DNA from: Paenibacillus sp. FSL H7-0737
GTDB taxonomy: Bacteria > Bacillota > Bacilli > Paenibacillales > Paenibacillaceae
Length of the DNA stretch: 64,000 bases
Direction: 5' to 3'
Assembly (NCBI RefSeq): GCF_000758545.1
Contig: NZ_CP009279.1
Location: forward strand, 3,596,001-3,660,000
Part shown: positions 9,489 through 18,427 of the stretch, piece after piece
How positions within the stretch are numbered: position 1 is the stretch's first letter
How the letters are laid out: each line of letters opens with the position of its first letter
Program-made: the position numbers and the translations under genes
Notes under the pieces: model-generated
The model's input: the letters and a program-made list of their open reading frames with translations, nothing else
Told to the model about the DNA's origin: nothing
The model's database searches: none

Positions 9489-9514
9489 GAGACGCCCGCA
9501 TAAGCGGGCGTCTC
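9489..9514 (-). terminator. Terminator after the Shango-type operon
   Basis: Perfect 11-bp stem GAGACGCCCGC / GCGGGCGTCTC with an ATAA-type tetraloop, followed on the minus strand by TTTATGTTT. It closes the helicase operon 22 bases past its stop codon and isolates it from the ger operon. Confidence 0.75.
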
Positions 9515-9535
9515 GATAAAAAATATTTAAGATAG

Positions 9536-11734
9536 TTACTGTGGTTGCCGCCATTGTTTTAGCACTTCAAGTAGCCCCGGAACATCTAATCCATCCAAAG
9601 AAAAAGCTTTGCGTAGCAGCTCATGCGGGATGAATTCGTCGTATTTCCCGAGATAAGGAGCTTCATCTGGAGATAATAAGGATAACGGATCTGTGGCAGC
9701 CATACTCTCAGCGATGATCTCCGCCTCAAGCGTTTCTGCATCTGTTTTGCCTGCAACCACCATATAATAAGGTTCCATCGGCACGATAGAACGAAGTCCC
9801 TGTGAGCTCTTCAAATTGTTTTTAAGAAGGCGCTCCAGTGTGCGGAATTGCCGACTACCCGCCCAAGGCAGAATGAACATTGAATCTCCACCTGCTGGCA
9901 TAACGGAGCGTTCAAGCATTCCACTCTCCTTCGCTAAACGGCGGGCTCTCTCAAGCCGCGCAGCGGCACTTGGAGCTAGATAGGGATACAGTGCAGTTGC
10001 GCCTAAGACTTCACGTATCTTGGTCATAATGCGTGTATGTACATCTCCACCCGCTCCAAGCCACAACGTATCCACTTTACCGCGTGAGGTTTTTACATAA
10101 ACAGCTTTATGGCGATTATCGACCTCTTCTACCTTCCAGAGCTTCCCTGCCAGAGTAAAACAGTAACCCGGTGGTGGTACTGTTGTGATCGATCCAATTT
10201 CCTCTGTTCCATTATAGACAACATGCTCTTCATCGTCTTTAAAGACAGCGTAGAAGCGGAAGTTGTTCACGATTTTCTCCCCTGCCATCCCGATAATCAA
10301 GCTGCCTTCATCCATCTTCTCGATTTGTCCCATACCCAGCATATAAGTCATGAAGGTATCGTAGTCCGTAGGATCAATGCTATTGAAGGAAGGTAAACTT
10401 AATACTGCTTCCTTTAAATCCTCCGGCTCCGCCTCCCCCATACTCTTCAATATGCTCATCGTCTGATGGTATAACAGCCCGACTGGCAGCTGGCGCACCA
10501 CCAGTGGTTCAACCCACTTCTCGCGCACATATAGCTCAATAACCGCTATCGCCCGAAGCAGCGTCCAAGGCATCCGTGCCGGAAGCTGCGCTTCCTCATC
10601 CTCTTCCTCGGGCGTGACAAAGATCATCTCGGATGCGGCGTCACCGCGCCTGCCCGAGCGGCCGAGTCGCTGCACAAAGCTTGCGCAGCTATAAGGAGCG
10701 CCGACCTGGAGCACCCGCTCCAGCTCTCCTAGATCAATGCCCAGCTCCAGCGTCAAAGTCGCTGCCGCAACTGCAGGTCCGGAGCCTTGCCGCAGCGCGG
10801 CTTCCGTCTCTTCGCGGAGCATCGCGGAGATGCTGCCATGGTGAACGTGAAAAACATCCCGTTCCCCACGCTTCGCGGCCGTTCTCCGCAGCTCAAGGGT
10901 TGCCGTCTCCGCATCCGAGCGGCTATTCGTGAAGATCAACGCTTTCTTAAGATGCGTATGATCGTAAATGAAATCGTAGTAAGACTGCTTCGCGCGTTCT
11001 AAATGCTCCGCCTGCACTTCATCCCGTGCATCCGGGAAAGAGAAATGCTCCACACTTAAACGGAGCTTACGCCCGCCCTGTGGAGCGGACACCTCTACGC
11101 TCTCCCGCGTACCTGCCGCCAGCCACTCCGTCACCGAAGCATAGTCGCTAAGCGTAGCCGATAGACCGATTCTACGCGGATGACATCCCGCCATTCGTGA
11201 GATTCTCGCCAGCTGACTCAGAACCTGAATCCCCCGATCAGCACCCATAAAGGCATGCACCTCGTCAATGACAATGTAACGGAGATCATGGAACAGCGCC
11301 GGAATAGCATTCGGGCGGTTCATCAGTAATCCCTCAAGGGATTCAGGGGTAATCTGTAGCACGCCGGAAGGATTCTGCACCAGCTTCGTCTTATCGGCTT
11401 GCGGAACATCCCCATGCCAGTGCCATACCGGAATATTGCCTTCACGGAGCAAATCGTTCAGCCGTGTAAATTGATCGTTAATCAATGCTTTCAGAGGAGC
11501 GATATACAGAATACCAACCGAACCGGAAGGACGTTCATACAGCTCAGTAAGCGCTGGGAAAAAAGCCGCCTCTGTCTTACCTGAAGCTGTACCCGAAGCA
11601 ATCAGTAAGTGATGCGGTGTATTAAACAGCACACGACAGGCATCCACCTGTGCCTCACGCAAAGTTTCCCAACGGTTCTTATAGATAAACTCTTTAATAA
11701 AGGGAGCCAGCCTATAAAACGGATTATCACTCAT
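9536..11734 (-). CDS. Lhr-like DEAD/DEAH-family helicase, Shango component (SngC-like)
   Basis: Superfamily 2 helicase of 732 residues. Visible motifs: Q29 region, Walker A ASGTASGKT (46-54), DEVH box (157-160), SAT motif LSATL (near 197), LIFTNSRSDAE, TLTLELGIDLG, and the arginine-finger motif QRLGRSGRRGD (near 360), followed by a C-terminal half of the Lhr-like type. It would use ATP to translocate on or remodel nucleic acid. Its start overlaps the stop of the ATPase gene by four bases (ATGA). In the published Shango defence system a helicase of this kind acts with a TerB-domain protein and an ATPase; a BrxHI-like role in a BREX variant is the main alternative, but no other BREX gene is present. 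Confidence 0.9.
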   Translation of the reverse strand: MSDNPFYRLAPFIKEFIYKNRWETLREAQVDACRVLFNTPHHLLIASGTASGKTEAAFFPALTELYERPSGSVGILYIAPLKALINDQFTRLNDLLREGNIPVWHWHGDVPQADKTKLVQNPSGVLQITPESLEGLLMNRPNAIPALFHDLRYIVIDEVHAFMGADRGIQVLSQLARISRMAGCHPRRIGLSATLSDYASVTEWLAAGTRESVEVSAPQGGRKLRLSVEHFSFPDARDEVQAEHLERAKQSYYDFIYDHTHLKKALIFTNSRSDAETATLELRRTAAKRGERDVFHVHHGSISAMLREETEAALRQGSGPAVAAATLTLELGIDLGELERVLQVGAPYSCASFVQRLGRSGRRGDAASEMIFVTPEEEDEEAQLPARMPWTLLRAIAVIELYVREKWVEPLVVRQLPVGLLYHQTMSILKSMGEAEPEDLKEAVLSLPSFNSIDPTDYDTFMTYMLGMGQIEKMDEGSLIIGMAGEKIVNNFRFYAVFKDDEEHVVYNGTEEIGSITTVPPPGYCFTLAGKLWKVEEVDNRHKAVYVKTSRGKVDTLWLGAGGDVHTRIMTKIREVLGATALYPYLAPSAAARLERARRLAKESGMLERSVMPAGGDSMFILPWAGSRQFRTLERLLKNNLKSSQGLRSIVPMEPYYMVVAGKTDAETLEAEIIAESMAATDPLSLLSPDEAPYLGKYDEFIPHELLRKAFSLDGLDVPGLLEVLKQWRQPQ

Positions 11735-13050
11735 AATTCAAACTCCGCGAGGAACCCATCTAACTCATTTTGTTCAGTATCAGCAGGTTTAGAGGTTCGT
11801 TCGCCCACTAGCTTCTCGAAAGAGATCTCCGGATGCTGGTGTAAGGTGTGAAGTAGATCCATGAAATCACGCACCACTTCACGCGGAGTCAGGAGCTCGT
11901 CTGCCCCTAATCTGCCCACAGCTTCTTCCATAAAATGAACCAATTGTTCCTGTGTTAACCGTGCTTCGTAACCATAATGAAGGGCATGGATATCTCTAAG
12001 CTTTTGCAAAAGGATCAAAATTTCTTCATGTGAGAGCATGTCCAGTGCAATAATAGGCCCAGTATAATTGTTCAGACCTGCTGCGCCGTATCTTCCTGCA
12101 ACTAATCTTGAACGCAGCGCTTCATAACTAAATAATCCACGCCGTCCATCCTCCACAAATTGCGGAGTCCCCCCTATAAAAATTCCTAGGCTTTCTGCCT
12201 TGCCCTGCATCGTATCGTTGAACATCGTAAGCAGCTTTTCATAGTTACTCTGACGCGAGATACTGTTCGTGATTTTGTAGAGATTGACGCCTTCGTCTAT
12301 GAACAGCAGCAGTCCCTTATAACCAATAGCAGAAGTGAATTCCGCCCACAGCTTCATATAATCATACCAATTATCATCATCAATAATCACGCCAACACCA
12401 AGTGCTTTTCGTGCTTCCGTTCGAGTAGCGAATTCACCTCTTAGCCAGCGAAGGGAATCCTGCTTCAATTCATCGTCAGCCAGCTTATGGGCATTCCAAT
12501 AAGAAGCCAGCACCTTAGCAAAATCAAATCCATGCACCAAACCGCGCATTTCGGAGGCTACAGCATAGATTCGTTTCTCTACCTCTTCTCCAAGTTGGGG
12601 GTGATCAGGGCCGTATTCATTCTCCTGCATCACAGACTGCTGAAGCGTAATAATCCATTTTTGCAAAATAATCTCCAGAGCGCCTCCATCTGGACGCGTC
12701 CGGGTAGACAAATGACTCATCAGCTCTCGATATGTAGCAAGACCTTGTCCTTTCGTTCCCACTAATCTTCGTTCAGGGGATAGATCCGCATCGGCTACTA
12801 CAAAATCCCGATCCATCGCATAATTACGGATCATCTGCAAAAGAAAGCTTTTGCCGCTACCGAATTTGCCGGTAATCAGCTTAAAAGCAGCTCCACCCTC
12901 CGCAATATTATCCATATCTCTCAATATCGCTTCAATCTCTGGCCGGCGGCCAACGGCTATATGCTCTAGTCCGATACGCGGAACCACACCGGTTGTCAGT
13001 GAATTGACTAGCGCTGTCGTCATACGTTTGGGTATTTTTAAACCATTCAT
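11731..13050 (-). CDS. DUF2791/BrxD-like P-loop ATPase, Shango component (SngB-like)
   Basis: ATP-binding protein of 439 residues with Walker A GKFGSGKS (61-68), a Walker B LLLFIDEG (near 250) and the AFTSAIGYKG-type context seen in BrxD/DUF2791 ATPases. These proteins are AAA-like NTPases of defence loci. The ATG start has TGGGGTGA upstream; it sits 15 bases after the TerB-domain gene and overlaps the helicase gene, so the three proteins are almost certainly made together. It probably couples ATP hydrolysis to control of the helicase. Substrate and target are unknown. Confidence 0.88.
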   Translation of the reverse strand: MNGLKIPKRMTTALVNSLTTGVVPRIGLEHIAVGRRPEIEAILRDMDNIAEGGAAFKLITGKFGSGKSFLLQMIRNYAMDRDFVVADADLSPERRLVGTKGQGLATYRELMSHLSTRTRPDGGALEIILQKWIITLQQSVMQENEYGPDHPQLGEEVEKRIYAVASEMRGLVHGFDFAKVLASYWNAHKLADDELKQDSLRWLRGEFATRTEARKALGVGVIIDDDNWYDYMKLWAEFTSAIGYKGLLLFIDEGVNLYKITNSISRQSNYEKLLTMFNDTMQGKAESLGIFIGGTPQFVEDGRRGLFSYEALRSRLVAGRYGAAGLNNYTGPIIALDMLSHEEILILLQKLRDIHALHYGYEARLTQEQLVHFMEEAVGRLGADELLTPREVVRDFMDLLHTLHQHPEISFEKLVGERTSKPADTEQNELDGFLAEFEL

Positions 13051-13065
13051 CCAAAGTTCACCCCA

Positions 13066-14670
13066 TTAAATATTAAGCAGATGAATTTTATATTCTTCTG
13101 CAATTTCTTTATCATCTATGATCAAATCACCTAGAATGTTCATTGCGATATCATTGATCTCATCAATCAAGAGTTCTGACATCGTGCCATTTGCAGCCGC
13201 TAGCTTCTGTATGGTTTGTGTTCCATCCTCGTTCATAAACGCAATCAGAGCTTCGTGTTGGAGTGGACTTAAAGCATTAGTGAACTGCTCCCACTCCGTA
13301 TCTACGTTAGCAGATTGAATTTCTTTTATGGTTAATTCAGGCTCAGGAGACTGAAGCGGTACAATGATTTTATCTTCAATATCTTCAAATTCTTCTTTTT
13401 CTACTACTTCTTCAAGCTCGGATTCCTCATTAGTAATCTCAAAACCGCTATCCTCAAGTTCTTCCAGCTCGTTCATTTCCTCAACCGTAAGCATGGTTCG
13501 TACAATCTCGGAATCACTCTGCAGCCTTTCAAGCTTCTCACGATCAATAACTACTGCCGGCCCCTTATCTTCCTGTTTCTCTTTCTCAAATTCCCGCTTC
13601 AGAAAACGAGTGATAAGGTCATCCATATCCGCATCCACATTAACCCCTTTGAGCCGTCCTCGATACCCCAGCAGTTCCCGTAATTTATTCTCAGTCAAAC
13701 GGAATAGCCTTGTAATCAAACTGCGAAGCGGTGGAGATTTACTGATACGCACAACCGGTATAAGCACTGAATAACCATATAGCGAAATATCATATACGGC
13801 GCTACGAAATAAATAACGCTCCCGCATTACTGAGGGGCCTGGTGGGAACATTTCAACCAAATTCGAGCCATGTTTCCGACTGACATAAGCATTGATTAAT
13901 GCCACTACCTGTGGAATATATCGTTCAAGGGCTTCTTTACCTTCCCCCATATAAAACTTCGATTTACTAATATCGTAGTCCGACATTGCTGTTAATACCG
14001 TAAAGGTTAACTGCTCAGGAGCTACAGTAAGACATCTCTCTAACTCTAGCTCTGCCAAATCTCCGGCAAGACCGCGTGAACGAGCAACGATTAAAGATAG
14101 AGGCACATTCAAATGATGAACAAACGAGAAGTCCGCGATCCAACCACCCAAATATTGATCCAGACGTTTATAATTTTCACGATAAGCTTCCCAGATTTGA
14201 CTGAGCTGCTTATAGCCATCATAAGGATCTTGCCAACCTACACCATTAATAAGCTCATACACGTGCAGAAAAATATATGAAAGATCCGTTTTCGGATATC
14301 TACCCTGTCTAACTTCATTGCGCCAATAAAAATACCATCTACTTTGCGTGCCCGTCATATGACCATACGTTGGCCAGTAACTCTTAAAAGGAATAAATAG
14401 CGCCGAATCCTCGGTTCTATGTTCCAACTCCTTCGCTCTAGCTACAAACTGACCTTCGGTGGTTGTCACAGGCTCCGGCGTGTCGGTCTCCAGATCCCAA
14501 AGCTGAAGCTGTAAAGAAGGTTCAGACGACGCTTTAGGCTTCCCTACATTTGCAGTAGATAACTTTGGCAGCGCTGGTTCTGATGAATTTCGCGGGGGAA
14601 TAGGAACATTTTGTTCCGTACTTTCCCAGACTAATTCCGTGAAATGAGGCTGATTCCTATCCTTACTCAT
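13066..14670 (-). CDS. TerB-N/TerB-C domain protein, Shango component (SngA-like)
   Basis: Protein of 534 residues. Residues about 80-300 resemble the TerB-N domain (FIPFKSYWPTYGHMTG, RWYFYWRNEVRQGRYP, SYIFLHVYELING). A strongly acidic, low-complexity linker spans roughly 385-450, rich in Glu and Asp. The C-terminal 70 residues (from LSPLQHEALIAF) fit TerB-C. TerB-type domains are linked to membrane-associated stress and defence systems. It is the first gene of the operon, with GGAG nine bases before its ATG. With the downstream ATPase and helicase it makes the three-gene Shango composition; a direct phage-sensing role is inference. Confidence 0.85.
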   Translation of the reverse strand: MSKDRNQPHFTELVWESTEQNVPIPPRNSSEPALPKLSTANVGKPKASSEPSLQLQLWDLETDTPEPVTTTEGQFVARAKELEHRTEDSALFIPFKSYWPTYGHMTGTQSRWYFYWRNEVRQGRYPKTDLSYIFLHVYELINGVGWQDPYDGYKQLSQIWEAYRENYKRLDQYLGGWIADFSFVHHLNVPLSLIVARSRGLAGDLAELELERCLTVAPEQLTFTVLTAMSDYDISKSKFYMGEGKEALERYIPQVVALINAYVSRKHGSNLVEMFPPGPSVMRERYLFRSAVYDISLYGYSVLIPVVRISKSPPLRSLITRLFRLTENKLRELLGYRGRLKGVNVDADMDDLITRFLKREFEKEKQEDKGPAVVIDREKLERLQSDSEIVRTMLTVEEMNELEELEDSGFEITNEESELEEVVEKEEFEDIEDKIIVPLQSPEPELTIKEIQSANVDTEWEQFTNALSPLQHEALIAFMNEDGTQTIQKLAAANGTMSELLIDEINDIAMNILGDLIIDDKEIAEEYKIHLLNI

Positions 14671-14761
14671 GTTCGATCGCTCCGTTCTTATAAAAGAAGG
14701 ACTAATGCAAGCATAACGCCTTCTTTGCGGGGGCCCTAAATATATAGTAGTTTCTAATGTT

Positions 14762-14803
14762 AAAAAAAACGGCCCTGTTCACAACTGTGAAGGAACCGTT
14801 TTG
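14762..14803 (-). terminator. Terminator between the transporter gene and the Shango-type operon
   Basis: Hairpin with outer stem AAAACGG / CCGTTTT and inner stem TTCACA / TGTGAA, followed on the minus strand by eight U residues. It ends the niaP-like transcript about 60 bases past its stop, so the defence operon has its own promoter. Confidence 0.8.
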
Positions 14804-14865
14804 TTCTTATTAAATTTTAGCATTGTTGGTAGATTAACATCAAGTATGTAATGAAGAATTATCCT

Positions 14866-16077
14866 CTACAGGAGCTCCGTTCCCTTTGTCTCTTTTCCTA
14901 GGAAGAGCACCGCTAACGCACCGATAATAATCGTTACAAAAAATAACATGAAGATCGAGCCAATCGCTATAGATTTACCTACCAGCACCCCTACTAACAA
15001 AGGAGCGATGATGCCACCAATCCGTCCAAAGGAAGTCGCTAAACCAGCGCCTGTTGAACGAATAGTTGTTGGGTACAACTCTGGTGTATAAGCGTACATG
15101 CCACCCCATGCTCCGAGATTAAAGAATGATAAGCAGATTCCAGCAGCCATCAGCATTCCTTCTGTAGTTGCATTTCCGAACCATGCCGCACTAACGGCAG
15201 TGAACAGCATATAGATGACCAGGACAAACTTACGTCCGAACTTCTCGATGAAGTAAGCGGCAGTAAAGTAACCCGGCAGCTGAGCTAGCGTCATGATAAG
15301 CACGTATTCGAAGCTTTTAACCAAGCTGAAGCCTTTAAGTACCATAACTGTAGGCAGCCATAGAAACATCCCATAATACGAAAACACTACAGTAAACCAT
15401 AAAATCCACAGCATAATCGTAGAACGACGATACTCTGGTGACCATACTGTTGTGATACGTTTTTTCAAGGACACAGGCGCCTTCTTGATCTCAGCAAACT
15501 TCGGTGAATCGTCTATAGCGCGTCTTAAGTATAGAGCGTATAGAGCAGGAACAGCACCAATACCGAATGCTACACGCCAGCCATAATCAGGAATAACAAA
15601 GAATGCAATTAAAGCAGAAGCGATCCATCCAACCGCCCAAAAGCTCTCCAGCAGCACAACCGCACGGCCTCTCTCACGGGCAGGCATACTTTCAGACACT
15701 AATGTTGAGGCGACGGGCAGCTCCCCACCTAGTCCAAAGCCAGCGATAAATCTAAGTACACAGAGTATTCCGAAGCCTGTTGCAAAAGCCGATAACCCAC
15801 TCGCAGCCGAGAAAATTAGGAGTGTCCATAAAAGTATCGGTTTACGTCCAAAACGATCGGCTAATATCCCTGCTGCCGCAGCACCCACAGCCATGCCCAC
15901 GGAGTTAATACTTGTCAATATACCTATCTGCTCCGGTCCCAGATTCCAATCCTTGGCTAAAGCCGCTACAACAAAAGAAATCATCCCGACGTCCATCGCG
16001 TCGAACATCCAGCTTAAGCCTGCACTGAAGAGTAATTTCCTTTGCTTCGGATTCCGCAGCAGTGTCATTTGATTCAC
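14866..16077 (-). CDS. niaP: MFS transporter, NiaP-like (niacin or aromatic acid uptake)
   Basis: Major facilitator of 403 residues with 12 predicted helices. Signature features are DRFGRKP in the loop between helices 2 and 3 and RFIAGFGLGGELPVAST in helix 4, which closely resemble my recollection of B. subtilis NiaP (YceI), a niacin permease; SFFNLGAWGGMYAYTPE and the GKETKGTEL tail also match. The start is GTG 16077 because AAGGGGG lies seven bases upstream, whereas the ATG nine bases later is badly spaced. The gene stands alone. Niacin is the likeliest substrate, but related family members carry aromatic acids. Confidence 0.8.
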   Translation of the reverse strand: MNQMTLLRNPKQRKLLFSAGLSWMFDAMDVGMISFVVAALAKDWNLGPEQIGILTSINSVGMAVGAAAAGILADRFGRKPILLWTLLIFSAASGLSAFATGFGILCVLRFIAGFGLGGELPVASTLVSESMPARERGRAVVLLESFWAVGWIASALIAFFVIPDYGWRVAFGIGAVPALYALYLRRAIDDSPKFAEIKKAPVSLKKRITTVWSPEYRRSTIMLWILWFTVVFSYYGMFLWLPTVMVLKGFSLVKSFEYVLIMTLAQLPGYFTAAYFIEKFGRKFVLVIYMLFTAVSAAWFGNATTEGMLMAAGICLSFFNLGAWGGMYAYTPELYPTTIRSTGAGLATSFGRIGGIIAPLLVGVLVGKSIAIGSIFMLFFVTIIIGALAVLFLGKETKGTELL

Positions 16078-16110
16078 TTCTAAGCCCCCTTATATCCAAC
16101 ATATATCTTA

Positions 16111-16134
16111 TGAAACTTACTTTTGATTGTTTCA
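16111..16134. promoter_or_regulatory. Inverted repeat upstream of the niaP-like gene (candidate operator)
   Basis: TGAAAC and GTTTCA half sites separated by 12 bases lie 34 bases before the GTG start, in the promoter region. A regulator such as NiaR is possible but I cannot match a known consensus. Confidence 0.35.
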
Positions 16135-16159
16135 CTTATACATATTAAAATTGAAGCGT

Positions 16160-16927
16160 TCAAAAATCAAGAAATAAAGCTGCATTAAAGTATTGTCTGG
16201 CAAGCGATTGAAAATAACAGGTCTGAACAGCTATCGTGGCTATCAGAAGTATGTTGCGGACAGACTCTCTCTGAGATCTCGTAAGATGCGTCAGCCGATT
16301 GATCACACGATCTGTGGAACTTCTAAGCAGGGAATCTTCTTTCCAGGAGAACTCCTTGTGTAAAAGTTGATCTACTTTACATTGGGTTTGTATTGTTGGA
16401 TTGCTCTTGATCTCTTCAAACAGTCCAGCATATGCATAATACAGCTTTGTCGGTTCTATAAGATCATCATCGTCTCGATCTGGCTTTAAGAACATTAATC
16501 GGAATAGCTGACGAATACTTTCGAAATTTAGGGCCGATTTGAGATCATCAATCATAAACAGAAGTGCTGCCTGATTAACTGAATACTTCTTTCCTTCTCT
16601 TGGAGAACCGAGATACTCCTTAAAATCACGCTTCACCCAATTTTGCATAGTAGTCACAGTCAAAGTGGAATACTCTATTAGATGGCCTAATGAAGCAATT
16701 TCACCGAGTGAAAAGCCTTTTACATCATGCCCCTTAATGATCTTTTGAAAAATGGGTGGTACATCTGTAGATAAAAAAGCGGGTAACGAAGTCCCCTTTT
16801 GTACTTCATCAAGATGAAATTTAGTCCATGCCTCTTGGAGGATATTCAGCGGTTTCCGGTCTGATAATCCGGTCAATGAGAGCAGAAGACTGGACATCTC
16901 CACACGAGTCAATGCAAATGATTCCAT
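16160..16927 (-). CDS. DUF1836 domain-containing protein
   Basis: Protein of 255 residues belonging, by pattern, to the DUF1836 family (KGFSLGEIASLGHLIEYS...QNWVKRDFKEYLG...YSVNQAALLFMIDDLK), which looks like a MerR-like winged-helix region in about residues 70-165. A hydrophobic C-terminal stretch follows. No biochemical function is established. ATG 16927 is preceded by GGAGGG. It is monocistronic and divergent from the CNNM gene, whose promoter lies within the shared 110-base intergenic space. Confidence 0.75.
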   Translation of the reverse strand: MESFALTRVEMSSLLLSLTGLSDRKPLNILQEAWTKFHLDEVQKGTSLPAFLSTDVPPIFQKIIKGHDVKGFSLGEIASLGHLIEYSTLTVTTMQNWVKRDFKEYLGSPREGKKYSVNQAALLFMIDDLKSALNFESIRQLFRLMFLKPDRDDDDLIEPTKLYYAYAGLFEEIKSNPTIQTQCKVDQLLHKEFSWKEDSLLRSSTDRVINRLTHLTRSQRESVRNILLIATIAVQTCYFQSLARQYFNAALFLDF

Positions 16928-16946
16928 ATCTGTTTCCCTCCACCAT

Positions 16947-16975
16947 TTGATATTTCTCTGAAAAGTTCGTAGAAT
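16947..16975 (+). promoter_or_regulatory. Sigma-A promoter of the CNNM-family gene
   Basis: TTGATA (16947-16952), 17-base spacer, TAGAAT (16970-16975). The predicted transcription start falls near 16982, upstream of ATG 17041. A palindrome ACTCAT-AAT-ATGAGT at 16987-17001 lies at the beginning of the transcript. Confidence 0.55.
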
Positions 16976-17040
16976 AGTTCATAAGAACTCATAATATGAG
17001 TATAACCTATTTTAGGAACGAAAGGGATGGTAAAGATTAT

Positions 17041-18366
17041 ATGGGTATAGGACTTAGTTTGACGTTGGTGGCTATTTTGATTATTTTAACCGCTTTTTTT
17101 GTAGCAACGGAATTTGCATTGGTGAGACTTAGAGGTAGTCAGATCAGTCAAATGGTGATCGAGGGAAAGAAGAACGCGCTTGCTGTACAACGAGTGTCTG
17201 CTAATCTTGACGGGTACTTATCCGCTTGTCAGCTCGGGATTACAATCACTGCACTGGGTATTGGTGCTCTGGCAGAGCCAGCGTTTGAGCAGTTGCTCCT
17301 TCCGGTATTCGACTGGGCTAATATTAGTCCAAGTGTGAGTCACCCTCTTGCGTTCTTATTCGCATTCGTCATTGCAACATTCCTACACGTCGTTGTCGGG
17401 GAACTTGCTCCGAAGACAGTAGCTATAAACATTCCGGAAAAAATCGGTCAAATTACTTCACCGCTGATTATTTGGTTCTACAGAATTTTGTACCCACTCA
17501 TTTGGTTTATGAATGGTTCCGCAAATCTGCTTGTTCGCCTTTTTGGGATGAAGCCTGCCAGTGAGCATGGAGACGCTCATAGTGAAGATGAGATTCGTTT
17601 GATCTTATCCGAAAGCTATGAAAGTGGAAAAATCAATAAAGCTGAATATGGCTATGTCAACCGCATCTTTACTTTTGACGAGATGTTGGCCAAAGAAATC
17701 ATGGTTCCACGAACGGATATGGTATGTCTTTTCACCAATCATTCATTGAAAGAAAATTTCGAGATTATTCGTAAGGAACAATATACTCGCTTCCCGGTTG
17801 CAGAAGGTAGCAAGGATAATATCATCGGAATGATTAATACGAAACAGCTTTATTTGCAATATGACAATAACCCTGATTTTGATTTCAAAGGCTTGATTCA
17901 GCCAGTTCTAACCGTATCTGAGGTAACACCTGTTAAGAACCTTTTAACACGTATGCAATTGGAGCGGGTGCATATCGCCCTGCTACTTGATGAATATGGC
18001 GGAACGTCTGGACTCATCACAATTGAAGATATTTTGGAAGAAATCGTTGGTGAAATTCGAGATGAATTTGACGGTGATGAGCGCAGAGAAATTGAGAAAC
18101 TAAGCGATACAAATTATCTGTTCGATGGTAAGGTATCTTTAATTGAGGTCAAGGAGCTTACCGGTCTTGATTTCGAACATGAGGAAGTGACAACGATTGG
18201 AGGCTGGTTATACAGTCATATCCCAGATCCGGCCGTTGGCAAAAGCATTGTACATGACAACGTAACCTTAATCATTCGTGAAATGAACAGATACCGTGTA
18301 CGCAAGGTTGAGGTCATCATTGAGACCACTGGTGACACTGAATCGTCAGAGCTTGAGAATTCATAA
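17041..18366 (+). CDS. CNNM/CBS-domain membrane protein (hemolysin C/CorC family)
   Basis: Membrane protein of 441 residues: an N-terminal CNNM (DUF21) domain with three or four helices to about residue 190, a paired CBS domain region (VPRTDMVCLF... and LLLDEYGGTSGLITIEDILEEIVGEI), and a C-terminal CorC_HlyC domain. Relatives such as MpfA take part in Mg2+ efflux; the old hemolysin label is not functional evidence. I chose ATG 17041 because it gives the family-typical hydrophobic start and has AAAGGGATGG upstream; the in-frame ATG at 16996 lies close to the predicted transcription start and has no ribosome site. A paralogue lies at 60234-61550. Confidence 0.88.
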   Translation: MGIGLSLTLVAILIILTAFFVATEFALVRLRGSQISQMVIEGKKNALAVQRVSANLDGYLSACQLGITITALGIGALAEPAFEQLLLPVFDWANISPSVSHPLAFLFAFVIATFLHVVVGELAPKTVAINIPEKIGQITSPLIIWFYRILYPLIWFMNGSANLLVRLFGMKPASEHGDAHSEDEIRLILSESYESGKINKAEYGYVNRIFTFDEMLAKEIMVPRTDMVCLFTNHSLKENFEIIRKEQYTRFPVAEGSKDNIIGMINTKQLYLQYDNNPDFDFKGLIQPVLTVSEVTPVKNLLTRMQLERVHIALLLDEYGGTSGLITIEDILEEIVGEIRDEFDGDERREIEKLSDTNYLFDGKVSLIEVKELTGLDFEHEEVTTIGGWLYSHIPDPAVGKSIVHDNVTLIIREMNRYRVRKVEVIIETTGDTESSELENS

Positions 18367-18378
18367 GCTTTTAATCAT

Positions 18379-18427
18379 AAAAAAAGGATAGAGTTATCAG
18401 ATTAAATCTGATCCTCTATCCTTTTTT
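18379..18427. terminator. Bidirectional terminator between convergent genes
   Basis: Long stem AAAAAAGGATAGAG / CTCTATCCTTTTTT separates the CNNM gene and the GNAT gene. U-tracts occur on both strands. The stem overlaps the last codons of the minus-strand GNAT gene (stop at 18402). Confidence 0.8.

Noticed and set aside
9536..14670. Complete BREX system based on the BrxD- and BrxHI-like proteins
   Set aside because: No PglX, PglZ, BrxC or BrxL genes are adjacent; the operon ends with terminators. The TerB-domain partner favours Shango.
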